DNA from: Puniceicoccales bacterium
GTDB taxonomy: Bacteria > Verrucomicrobiota > Verrucomicrobiia > Opitutales > UBA953
Length of the DNA: 15,020 nt
Assembly (NCBI GenBank): GCA_031289285.1
Contig: JAITPT010000054.1
Span: 1 to 15,020 of the forward strand
Direction of reading: 5' to 3'
The notes beneath the pieces were generated by a model, which was not told the origin of the DNA, did not search any database, and saw only the letters and a list, made by a program, of their open reading frames with translations. Made by a program: the position numbers and the translations under genes. Positions 1-6,593 of this stretch are shown here, one piece after another. Numbering within the stretch: the stretch's first letter is position 1; each line of letters opens with the position of its first letter.

Positions 1-51
1 TCTGCGAAAGCGGTGTCGGCGGGTGCTGCGCTAACGCTACGCACCCTCTGC

Positions 52-114
52 CACCGCACTCCAAAAAAAAGCGATGTGACAGCAAAGTGGTGCGCAGTTT
101 TGTGGAGTGCGGTG
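52..114. repeat. Inverted repeat within first repeat unit
   Basis: CACCGCACTCCA at 52-63 is exactly reverse-complementary to TGGAGTGCGGTG at 103-114, with a ~39-nt loop. The same pair recurs in the second unit at 326-337 and 377-388, so the hairpin potential is conserved between copies. Confidence 0.8.
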
Positions 115-434
115 CGCAGCCAGCCCAGCCCGAGTTGAACAATAATCGGGATGCAAGCGAAAAATAGTGTCTGTCCCTTTTTGGTCGTGGCAGAGGGTGC
201 GGAGTGCTCCTTCGCGCCCAGCGACACCGCTTTCAAAACGGCAGAGAGACACGGGTACGCGCGGGGGGTTGTTCGCTGTGAAAGCGGTGTCGGCGGGTGC
301 TGCGCTAACGCTTCGCACCCTCTGCCACCGCACTCCAAAAAAAAGCGTTGTGACAGCAAAGCGATGCGCAGTTTTGTGGAGTGCGGTGCGCAGCCAGCCC
401 TGCCCAAGTTGAACAAAAATCGGGATGCAAGTGA

Positions 435-455
435 AAAAAGGGTCTGTCCCTTTTT
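435..455. repeat. Short hairpin AAAAAGGG-TCTGT-CCCTTTTT
   Basis: AAAAAGGG (435-442) and CCCTTTTT (448-455) form a perfect 8-bp stem around TCTGT. It is repeated at 571-591, and a decayed form in which the left arm is mutated lies at about 160-182. From general knowledge, similar AAAAAGGG/CCCTTTTT palindromes are widespread in bacterial genomes and often go with REP-associated tyrosine transposases. No such transposase gene is present in this window. Confidence 0.75.
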
Positions 456-650
456 GGGTTCTTTTGTGCTTTGGGGGGTATTGCAAAGCAGTGTTTCAGG
501 CGATGCACATCTTTGAAGGAGTGTGTGCGAAGATGGTGGTTTGTGTCACTGGTTCCGATGGATGCAAGTGAAAAAGGGTCTGTCCCTTTTTTGGAGGGGG
601 GTGACAAAACGATTGCGGGCTTTTTCTGAATTTGCCAGTGTTTGCGCACG

Positions 651-1922
651 ATGTTTCCTTTTTTTCTTATCGTTATAGGGTTAATTTGCATTTCTCTTGG
701 AACTGGTATCTATGCGGGGCTTCGCGCCGCACAGGCATTTTTTGCAAACCGCCCGCTACTGCGCTGGCTTTTTGTGGGGGCAGTTGTGGGGTGGTCAGTC
801 TTGTTTTTTGTGGGGTTTGCGTTGCGCGGACACACCGCCACACCCTTCGCAACGATGCGTATTCTCGGCGGCGCATGGTTGATAACCACCCCCTACTGGT
901 TCCTCGCCACACTCGCTTTCGACCTGCTCGGGTTCATTCACAAACGCCGCCCGTTCTGGCCAGAAATCGTGCGGCACAACTATGCCACAGCAAAACGTAT
1001 CGCCTGCACCGGAGTCATCCTGTTTGTCGCCGCCCTCCTCGCCAAGGGCTACCACAATTACGCATCGCCCGTGACAACGACCGCCACAATCCAGTTCGCA
1101 CGACACACCACCACCACCACCGCTCCCACCTCCTTCACCGCCACAGCCGCCACAGCCGCCGCCACCACCACCTCCTCCTCTGCCTCCGCCACCGTCTCAA
1201 CCACAGCCGCTCCCACCTCCTCCTCCGCCGGTTCCCCGAAAACGTTGCGCGTGGCGGTTGCCGCTGATTTCCACATGGGCGAAATCATCGGGCGGGGGCG
1301 TGTTGCGCAGTTTGTCGAAAAAATCAACGCCCTTGGTGCTGACATCATTCTGCTGCCCGGCGACCTTGTGGACGCTGCTCTCGCGCCAGTCGTCGCGGAG
1401 CGTTGCGACGAGGAATTGCGTAAATTGAAAGCCCCGCTCGGTGTCTATGCCGTGCTGGGCAACCATGATCGCGACGGCGGCGTCACCGCATTTTTGACAT
1501 CGGCGGGCATACGTGTTTTGCGCGACGAGGCGGTGCTCGTGAACGGCGAGTTTTGGTTGGTCGGGCGCGTGGACAGAAGCGGGCGCGGCATGGTGGGCGA
1601 GGAGTCTCGCAAAGCGATTTTGGAAATCCTGCCGCGCACCCGTTCCGCCGGAAAACCCGTCATCGTGCTCGACCACCAGCCCGCCAAGAAATCGCTTGCC
1701 GAGGCGGAGGCGGCGGGCGTGGACTTGCTGCTTTCGGGGCACACACACGCGGGGCAAACTTGGCCGGTGACATGGCTTGTGCGCTGGATTTTTAAGGTGT
1801 CGCACGGCCTCGGCAACTCGGGCGCGACGCAGGTATTTGTCACATCGGGGCTGGGCCTCTGGGGCTTTCCGGCGCGTATTGGCTCGCGGGCGGAAGTCGT
1901 CGAGCTACGGATTATTTTTTGA
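651..1922 (+). CDS. Membrane-anchored metallophosphoesterase (YkuE-like)
   Basis: A predicted 423-residue calcineurin-type phosphoesterase. Four hydrophobic segments (about residues 3-23, 38-58, 76-95, 117-132) anchor the N-terminus in the inner membrane. A Thr/Ala/Ser-rich linker follows (about 141-197), then the catalytic domain from about 199. Metal-binding motifs are in family order: D206-F-H208, GD238LVD, GN271HD, H342 in DHQP, and GH364TH366AGQ. The architecture resembles YkuE/YaeI-type enzymes, which hydrolyse phosphodiester or lipid phosphate groups; the real substrate is unknown. The ATG at 651 is preferred over an in-frame TTG at 642; no Shine-Dalgarno sequence precedes either. It stands alone, with repeats upstream and sucD 157 bp downstream. 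The family assignment is firm; the substrate is not known. Confidence 0.88.
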   Translation: MFPFFLIVIGLICISLGTGIYAGLRAAQAFFANRPLLRWLFVGAVVGWSVLFFVGFALRGHTATPFATMRILGGAWLITTPYWFLATLAFDLLGFIHKRRPFWPEIVRHNYATAKRIACTGVILFVAALLAKGYHNYASPVTTTATIQFARHTTTTTAPTSFTATAATAAATTTSSSASATVSTTAAPTSSSAGSPKTLRVAVAADFHMGEIIGRGRVAQFVEKINALGADIILLPGDLVDAALAPVVAERCDEELRKLKAPLGVYAVLGNHDRDGGVTAFLTSAGIRVLRDEAVLVNGEFWLVGRVDRSGRGMVGEESRKAILEILPRTRSAGKPVIVLDHQPAKKSLAEAEAAGVDLLLSGHTHAGQTWPVTWLVRWIFKVSHGLGNSGATQVFVTSGLGLWGFPARIGSRAEVVELRIIF

Positions 1923-1997
1923 ATACGTAACAATCCCCGCTTGCAAAGCCGTCGGCGTGAAACAAGACTTTTGCCCGAAGCGAGACACAGCGGAGCA

Positions 1998-2034
1998 AGA
2001 GCGACGGCAACGTCGCGAGCGGCTCTGTTTTTTT
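1998..2034 (+). terminator. Probable Rho-independent terminator after the phosphoesterase gene
   Basis: AGAGC (1998-2002) pairs with GCTCT (2022-2026), enclosing an inner GCGAC/GTCGC stem, and is followed by a run of T residues (about 2028-2034). It lies in the 157-bp gap before sucD and would separate the two genes. The inner bulge makes the fold imperfect. Confidence 0.5.
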
Positions 2035-2079
2035 CATTTTCACCTCCAATCCAGTAATCCGAAAAACTACGACACACTC

Positions 2080-3024
2080 ATGGCAATACTTGTCAACGCA
2101 GACACAAAAATTCTTGTGCAAGGCATCACCGGCGACTTCGGTGGACGCCACGCCAAGCTCTCTCTCGACTACGGCACGAAGCTCGTGGCGGGCGTCACCC
2201 CCGGCAAAGGCGGGCAATTCTTCGAGCACAACGGCGCGAAGGTTCCCATCTTTAACACCGTCGCCGACGCTGCCCGCGAGACTGGCGCGACCGTCTCTTG
2301 CATCTTCGTGCCGCCGCCCTTCGCAGCCGACGCCATCCTCGAATGCGCGGACGCCGGCCTCGAGCTTGCCGTCGCCATCACCGAGGACATTCCCATTAAA
2401 GACATGGTGCGTGTGAAGCGCGTCATCACCGGCGGCAAGACCCGTCTCGTCGGCCCGAATTGTCCGGGCATCGTCACCCCGGGCGAGGGCAAAGACTCGG
2501 CTGGCGGCTGTCGCATCGGCATCGCTCCGGGCTACATTCACCGCAAAGGGCACGTCGGCGTCGTCTCGCGTTCGGGCACGCTCACCTACGAGGCGGTCTA
2601 TCAGATAACTACGCGCGGCCTCGGCCAGAGCACGAGTGTCGGCATCGGCGGCGACCCCGTGAACGGCACCAGCCACCTCGACATCGTAAAACTTTTCAGT
2701 GCCGACCCCGACACCTTTGGCATCGTCATGATTGGCGAGATAGGCGGCAACGCCGAGGTGGAGGCTGCCCGCTGGCTCAAGGAAAATTGCACGAAGCCTG
2801 TCGCCGGATTTATCGCTGGCGCGACGGCTCCTGCCGGACGTCGCATGGGTCACGCTGGTGCGGTGATTGGCGGCAAGGAAGACACGGCGGCTGCGAAAAT
2901 CGCCATCTTCCGCGAGTGCGGAATTGAAGTTGCCGAGACTCCTTCCGACATGGCGGACGCCCTCATCCGCAGTGCCAACGCCCGTGGCGCGAAGTTGGGC
3001 GAGAAAGACTCCCAATACGTGTAG
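2080..3024 (+). CDS. sucD: Succinate-CoA ligase, alpha subunit
   Basis: A predicted 314-residue alpha subunit of succinyl-CoA synthetase, the TCA-cycle enzyme that interconverts succinyl-CoA and succinate with NTP formation in the cytoplasm. The N-terminal CoA-binding Rossmann domain begins with GITGDFGGRHA (about 15-25) and VTPGKGG. GPNCPG (125-130), SRSGTLTYE (163-171) and VGIGGDP (187-193) follow. The phosphorylated histidine is H258 in GRRMGHAGAV. Typical SucD proteins are about 290 residues; this one has a slightly longer C-terminus. The frame is open back to 1777, but homology begins at the ATG at 2080, so that start is chosen. The beta subunit (sucC), usually directly upstream, is absent from the window; a phosphoesterase occupies that place. 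The downstream neighbour rhaI is convergent. Confidence 0.96.
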   Translation: MAILVNADTKILVQGITGDFGGRHAKLSLDYGTKLVAGVTPGKGGQFFEHNGAKVPIFNTVADAARETGATVSCIFVPPPFAADAILECADAGLELAVAITEDIPIKDMVRVKRVITGGKTRLVGPNCPGIVTPGEGKDSAGGCRIGIAPGYIHRKGHVGVVSRSGTLTYEAVYQITTRGLGQSTSVGIGGDPVNGTSHLDIVKLFSADPDTFGIVMIGEIGGNAEVEAARWLKENCTKPVAGFIAGATAPAGRRMGHAGAVIGGKEDTAAAKIAIFRECGIEVAETPSDMADALIRSANARGAKLGEKDSQYV

Positions 3025-3044
3025 GCAGCTGCACAAAACGCTCA

Positions 3045-3125
3045 GGTCTTATAGGACCTATAGGACCTATAGGTCGTATAAGTCTTATAGGACCTATAGG
3101 TCTTATACGTCCTATACGTCCTATC
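3045..3125. repeat. 9-bp tandem repeat, nine units
   Basis: Nine consecutive 9-bp units fill 3045-3125, with consensus GGWCYTATA (for example GGACCTATA three times and GGTCTTATA twice; the last units are CGTCCTATA and CGTCCTATC). Units differ mainly at positions 1, 3 and 5, and the TATA end is preserved. The array lies in the convergent gap between sucD and rhaI. GGACCTATAGGTC segments are near-palindromic, so both strands look alike. Confidence 0.93.
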
Positions 3126-3131
3126 TACCGA

Positions 3132-3162
3132 GTGCTCCTCCGTGTTTTTCACGAACGAGCAC
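3132..3162. terminator. Possible hairpin between convergent sucD and rhaI
   Basis: GTGCTC (3132-3137) pairs with GAGCAC (3157-3162), and an inner CGTG/CACG closes on a short T-rich loop. The fold is symmetrical and could act for rhaI or sucD, but no long T-run follows on either strand. Confidence 0.3.
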
Positions 3163-3171
3163 CTGCGCCCC

Positions 3172-4392
3172 TCAGGCGTAAGAGCCGGATTGCACGATGC
3201 CCAGCTCCTTGCGGCGGGCTTTGCGGGCTTTGGCGGCGTCGCGCTCGTAGCCACTTTCGCGGTGCGCCTTCAAGGGGTCTTCGGGCAAACCATTGGCGAG
3301 ACGCCATTCGCGGATGAACGGTTTTACGTCCGTGAAAAACGCCGTCTTCAAAATCTCCTCCGCGTCAATCTGTGCGTTTTTGTCTTGCAGTGCGGCGAGC
3401 CGTTTGTGGTCAACGAGTGCGGCCTTGACGTAAAGTTCCTGCGCGGTGACGACCGTCTGAATGGTCGCCTCAATCTTCGATTTGTCGTTGTGCGACTGGT
3501 CAATCATGTAGGCGATGTCGGCGGGTTTTCCGGCGTCAAAAGTGTGGTGGTGGATTTCGTGAAAAATGCGGAACGCCTGATACGGGTCAATGGAGCCGAG
3601 CGTGAGGTCGTCGTCGGCGTAGCGGCGGTCGTTGAAGTGGAAACCGCCGAGCATATTTTCGTCGAGGAGCCACGCGACGATTTGCTCGATGTTTTGTGCG
3701 GTGTAGTGGTGGCCGGTGTCCACGAGCACACGTGCCTGCTTGCCCGCCTTTTTTGCGTAGAGGTAAGACATGCCCCAGTCGGCGATGTCGGTTGCGTAAA
3801 ACGCCGGTTCAAAGGGCTTGTATTCGATGAGCAGCAGCTGGCCGGGTGCGAGTTTTTTGTGGGCGGCGGTGAGGCATTCCTCCATGCGTTTTTTGCGAGC
3901 GCGGACGGACGCCTGCCCCGGATAATTCACGCCGTCGGCGAGCCACATCGAGACGCACTGCGAGCCGAGTTTTTTGCCGAGGTCAATAGAATAAAGTGTG
4001 TGGTCGAGCGCGGCTTTGCGCACGGCGGGGTCGGTGTTGGCGAACGAGCCGTATTTGTAAATCTGGTCTTGGAAAAGGTTCGGGTTGATTGCGCCTATGC
4101 GCACGCCGTGTCCGGCGGCGAGGGCGGCGACCTCCTTTGGGTCTTGGCCGGGCTGGAAGTCCCAGAGGACATGGACGGCGACCTGCGGGCAGCAACCCGT
4201 GAGTGCGTGGACTTGCCCGGCGTCGGCGAGCTTGTCGTTGAGGTCAATCGCGGCGGCGTCTTGGAAAAACTTTCCGAAGCGCGTTCCGGTGTCGGCGTAA
4301 CCCCAACTTGGGGTTTCGATTTTGAATGTGTCGAGCGCCTTGAAAACAGCTTTCGCGGCGGCGGTTTTGGGAGTTGTTGTCGGTTTGGACAT
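3172..4392 (-). CDS. rhaI: L-rhamnose isomerase, Pseudomonas stutzeri type
   Basis: A predicted 406-residue cytoplasmic aldose isomerase that converts L-rhamnose to L-rhamnulose; relatives also act on other rare sugars. It is a xylose-isomerase-like TIM barrel. Metal and substrate residues are visible in family order: E190 in IEYKPFEP, D225 and H228/H229 in VDTGHH, H252 in GGFHFNDRRYADDD (D255, D260 and D262 nearby), and D298 in MIDQSHN. The frame is open to 4512, but the first 40 residues have no family character, so the ATG at 4392 (MSKPTTTPKT) is chosen; it has no Shine-Dalgarno sequence. No rhamnulokinase or aldolase gene is near. The gene follows a fucosidase on the same strand after a 327-bp gap, too long and too structured for a simple operon. 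Confidence 0.95.
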   Translation of the reverse strand: MSKPTTTPKTAAAKAVFKALDTFKIETPSWGYADTGTRFGKFFQDAAAIDLNDKLADAGQVHALTGCCPQVAVHVLWDFQPGQDPKEVAALAAGHGVRIGAINPNLFQDQIYKYGSFANTDPAVRKAALDHTLYSIDLGKKLGSQCVSMWLADGVNYPGQASVRARKKRMEECLTAAHKKLAPGQLLLIEYKPFEPAFYATDIADWGMSYLYAKKAGKQARVLVDTGHHYTAQNIEQIVAWLLDENMLGGFHFNDRRYADDDLTLGSIDPYQAFRIFHEIHHHTFDAGKPADIAYMIDQSHNDKSKIEATIQTVVTAQELYVKAALVDHKRLAALQDKNAQIDAEEILKTAFFTDVKPFIREWRLANGLPEDPLKAHRESGYERDAAKARKARRKELGIVQSGSYA

Positions 4393-4511
4393 GTTGAGAG
4401 AAGTCAGGTGAAAACGGTAGTTAGGGAAAGCCGCGAGCTTTGCGGCGTCGGCGGCAGGCGCAAGAAAAAAGCGGGTGTTTTTTTGCGGGCGGAAATCTGC
4501 GCGGGCGGGCA

Positions 4512-4591
4512 CTGGGAGTGCTGGCGTCCCGCCGGCCCCGAAGCGTCGCCGCAGGTGACGTCAGCAGCCGCCGAGACGCCAGCGTTCCCAG
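4512..4591. repeat. Inverted-repeat element upstream of rhaI
   Basis: CTGGGAGTGCTGGCGTC (4512-4528) and GACGCCAGCGTTCCCAG (4575-4591) are reverse complements at 15 of 17 positions. They enclose a 46-nt GC-rich core. The element lies in the 327-bp gap between rhaI and the fucosidase gene. That gap otherwise holds GGGG-TTTGATGCAG-CCCC (about 4604-4625) and an operator-like palindrome. No open frame in it looks like a gene. Confidence 0.8.
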
Positions 4592-4664
4592 TCGGGCAAG
4601 CCGCTTGGGGTTTGATGCAGCCCCAGGCACCGTCCCCAATACTCTCGCTGCTATGGGACGACTG

Positions 4665-4676
4665 TGAAACGTTTGT
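4665..4676. promoter_or_regulatory. LacI-type operator-like palindrome
   Basis: TGAAACGTTTGT contains the perfect palindrome AAACGTTT (4667-4674) around a central CG, the form typical of LacI-family operators. It lies about 275 nt upstream of the rhaI start and about 45 nt beyond the fucosidase stop. Sugar control of rhaI would be reasonable, but there is one site only, and no regulator gene is in the window. Confidence 0.25.
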
Positions 4677-4684
4677 AGGATTAA

Positions 4685-4718
4685 CCTAAAACCGCCCGCA
4701 TTAACTGCCGTTTTTAGG
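4685..4718 (-). terminator. Possible stem-loop after the fucosidase gene
   Basis: CCTAAAACCG (from 4685) is nearly reverse-complementary to CCGTTTTTAGG (to 4718), starting one base past the fucosidase stop codon. The loop is about 13 nt and there is no clear following T-run, so this is a candidate only. Confidence 0.35.
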
Positions 4719-4719
4719 A

Positions 4720-6432
4720 TTACTGCACGGACAGGGCGAGACGACCACGGTGCTTGGCGAAGTTGCCTTTGATGAGGATGCTGTCCTTTTTCATCGAAGG
4801 GTAACCAGTGATATTCACGCGGACACTGCCATCGGAGAGGACTTCCGCCATGTTTGCTAACTCTACGCCGTCAACCCACAACGAAACAGCGGTCGGGCGG
4901 GCAAGCGAGGTGCCCGCACGGAAACGCAATACGTATTGCTCGGCGAGAGGGATAAACGGCGACAAATCAAAAGAGAAATTGCCGTTGTTTTCGATGCGAA
5001 CTTCACTCGCGGCTTTTTCGGGTTTGGCGAGCGACGCGCCACCGACGGAAACTAACTTTGCCGCGCCTGTATTAAACACTGCCAGACGCCGTATCACGGC
5101 GGGAAACGACGACTCTACAACGCGCAGACGCACCGCCGAAACTTCGACAGGTGCAAATTGTTCGATGCGCTTTTGCCCGACCGATAAACCACGCGCAAGC
5201 ACACGCCACGCGCCGCCGGAAAAACCTTCTATGTCGTATTTGCGGACGCGCTGTCCCAACGCTAAATCTTCTTGTATAATCGCGTGGTCAATGACGGCTG
5301 GTTTCTCTAAACGTAATTCAAGCGTGTTGCCCTTGCCGGAAGTTTCCGCGATGCTTTTGCCAAAACGCCGCCCAATTTCTTTTCCGAATGCGCGATATAA
5401 CTCCATGTCTTTTAACGGAATAAGCCCCGTGGTGTCCGGCGTTGAGTTTAGCAGCAACATTGCGCCGCGCCCTACGGATTGATAATAAATGCCCATTAAA
5501 TTATCTAAACTGCGCAGACTCTTTTCGTTTGCTTTTGTCCAAAACCAGAAATGATTTCGCAGCGTTGTGTCCACTTCTACGGGCAGCCAAGCATCGCCGT
5601 CGGGATGGCTCTTATCTGCGGTCGCGCCGCCAGTGCGGGCGTCTTTTGCGGCGAGGGTGTACCAATTCGGATAGGGGCAAAAACCGCGCTCGTTGCCCAC
5701 CCAGCGAATATCGGCAAACGGGCCTTGAAAAACGATGCTCTGCGGCGCGTGTTTGCGGATAATGTCTTCGAGCGGGACAACAACCCCGCCGTCAAACCAG
5801 ACTTCTACAATTTGTTTTCCGTAGCGCGACAACACTTCTTCCCACTGGCGGCGCAAAACCTTTGCGTAGGCGGCTTGTTTAACGGGGTCGTTTATTTTGC
5901 CGCCATTTCCTGCGCCGTGTTTTGTGTCGCTTGGAGAAATATAAATGCCGAGTTTCATTCCGCGCTTGAAACACGCTTTTGCTAATTCGTCGAGCACGTC
6001 ACCTTTGCCGTTTTTATAGGTAGTGTTTTTAATGCCGTAATCCGTGGAGTCGGTTTGCCACCAACAAAAACCGCCCGCGTGTTTGGCGACAAATAAAATC
6101 ATCTTCGCGTTGAAGGCTTCGGCGGCGTCAATCCACTGGTTGACATCTAATTTGTCGGGATTGATGGCGGAGAGCGGCGTGGAGAGATTGTCGTATTCGC
6201 GGCCTTGCCAAGTGTTCGCCGAAAAATGGACAAACATGATTTGTTCCATGTCTTGCCAAAGCACCTGTTGCGGCGTCGGCAAAACAGGTTTTGCGGGCGC
6301 GGTGGCGGCGGTTTGAGCGGCGGCAGTTTGCGGCGCGGCGGTGGCGAGCAGCGCGGCGAGCGGGAGGGCGGCGAGGCGCAGGAGAGTAGAAAGCGCGGAG
6401 TGGGAACGGGAGCTGGAGTCGTGGTTGAGCAT
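4720..6432 (-). CDS. Secreted GH29 alpha-L-fucosidase
   Basis: A predicted 570-residue exported glycoside hydrolase of family GH29, which releases terminal alpha-L-fucose from glycans. The N-terminus has a polar stretch, then a hydrophobic Leu/Ala run (about 16-32) and a likely cleavage near AAAQ-TA (about 38-42), indicating a signal peptide. The catalytic barrel shows FVHFSANTW (67-75), KHAGGFCWW (117-125) and the nucleophile D214 in VEVWFDGG. A beta-rich C-terminal part from about 360 resembles discoidin/CBM32-like and carbohydrate-binding modules of this family. The ATG at 6432 is preferred over a TTG at 6471 because it puts the signal peptide near the start. It is divergent from the moeB-like gene. 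Activity on fucose is family-level knowledge; the natural glycan is unknown. Confidence 0.93.
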   Translation of the reverse strand: MLNHDSSSRSHSALSTLLRLAALPLAALLATAAPQTAAAQTAATAPAKPVLPTPQQVLWQDMEQIMFVHFSANTWQGREYDNLSTPLSAINPDKLDVNQWIDAAEAFNAKMILFVAKHAGGFCWWQTDSTDYGIKNTTYKNGKGDVLDELAKACFKRGMKLGIYISPSDTKHGAGNGGKINDPVKQAAYAKVLRRQWEEVLSRYGKQIVEVWFDGGVVVPLEDIIRKHAPQSIVFQGPFADIRWVGNERGFCPYPNWYTLAAKDARTGGATADKSHPDGDAWLPVEVDTTLRNHFWFWTKANEKSLRSLDNLMGIYYQSVGRGAMLLLNSTPDTTGLIPLKDMELYRAFGKEIGRRFGKSIAETSGKGNTLELRLEKPAVIDHAIIQEDLALGQRVRKYDIEGFSGGAWRVLARGLSVGQKRIEQFAPVEVSAVRLRVVESSFPAVIRRLAVFNTGAAKLVSVGGASLAKPEKAASEVRIENNGNFSFDLSPFIPLAEQYVLRFRAGTSLARPTAVSLWVDGVELANMAEVLSDGSVRVNITGYPSMKKDSILIKGNFAKHRGRLALSVQ

Positions 6433-6593
6433 AGTGCGCAGGAAGACAGGCGGCAGCGTGAGATGTTGCAATCGCGGCGGACGCGGCGGGCGCGACGGCG
6501 GGCACGGCGCGGCACGGCATGACGCGACGGCTGCGAAGTTTTTGCGAAGTTTCGGCGTTGCCGGAAACGGGGTGCGCGGGGATTTTGGCGGAC
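6433..6593. other. Divergent intergenic region, fucosidase / moeB
   Basis: A 161-bp GC-rich gap (runs of GGCGCGGCACGGC) between two divergent genes, so promoters for both are expected here. No clear -35/-10 pair, operator palindrome or Shine-Dalgarno sequence was recognised. Confidence 0.4.

Larger units (their letters stand above)
1..594. repeat. Dispersed repeat cluster: two ~274-bp units plus a partial third
   Basis: Two nearly identical segments lie at about 7-184 and 281-457, offset by 274 bp (273 after a one-base indel). Each starts with a GAAAGCGGTGTCGGCGGG arm, continues through a Lys-codon-like A8 run and ends at a GTCTGTCCCTTTTT motif. Between them, 187-234 is an imperfect reverse complement of the arm, so the order is direct arm, tail, inverted arm, ~46-nt spacer, direct arm, tail. 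A third copy of only the tail end lies at 560-594. No credible gene is seen in 1-650: open frames here are translations of the repeats and repeat themselves. The same arm pair recurs at the right edge of the window. Confidence 0.9.

Noticed and set aside
37..486. 149-codon open frame on the minus strand (and overlapping plus-strand frames) in the left repeat region
   Set aside because: It is a translation of the 274-bp repeat; the protein repeats itself and has no domain character.
1777..2079. Upstream extension of sucD by about 100 codons
   Set aside because: It overlaps the phosphoesterase gene and its terminator region and has no similarity to the family; homology starts at the ATG at 2080.
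1912..3036. 374-codon minus-strand open frame
   Set aside because: It is exactly antisense to sucD, a common artefact of GC-rich coding DNA.
3045..3125. Possible CRISPR array
   Set aside because: Units are 9 bp and contiguous, without spacers; no cas genes are nearby.
3142..4689. 515-codon plus-strand open frame
   Set aside because: It is antisense to rhaI, which has all its catalytic motifs on the other strand.
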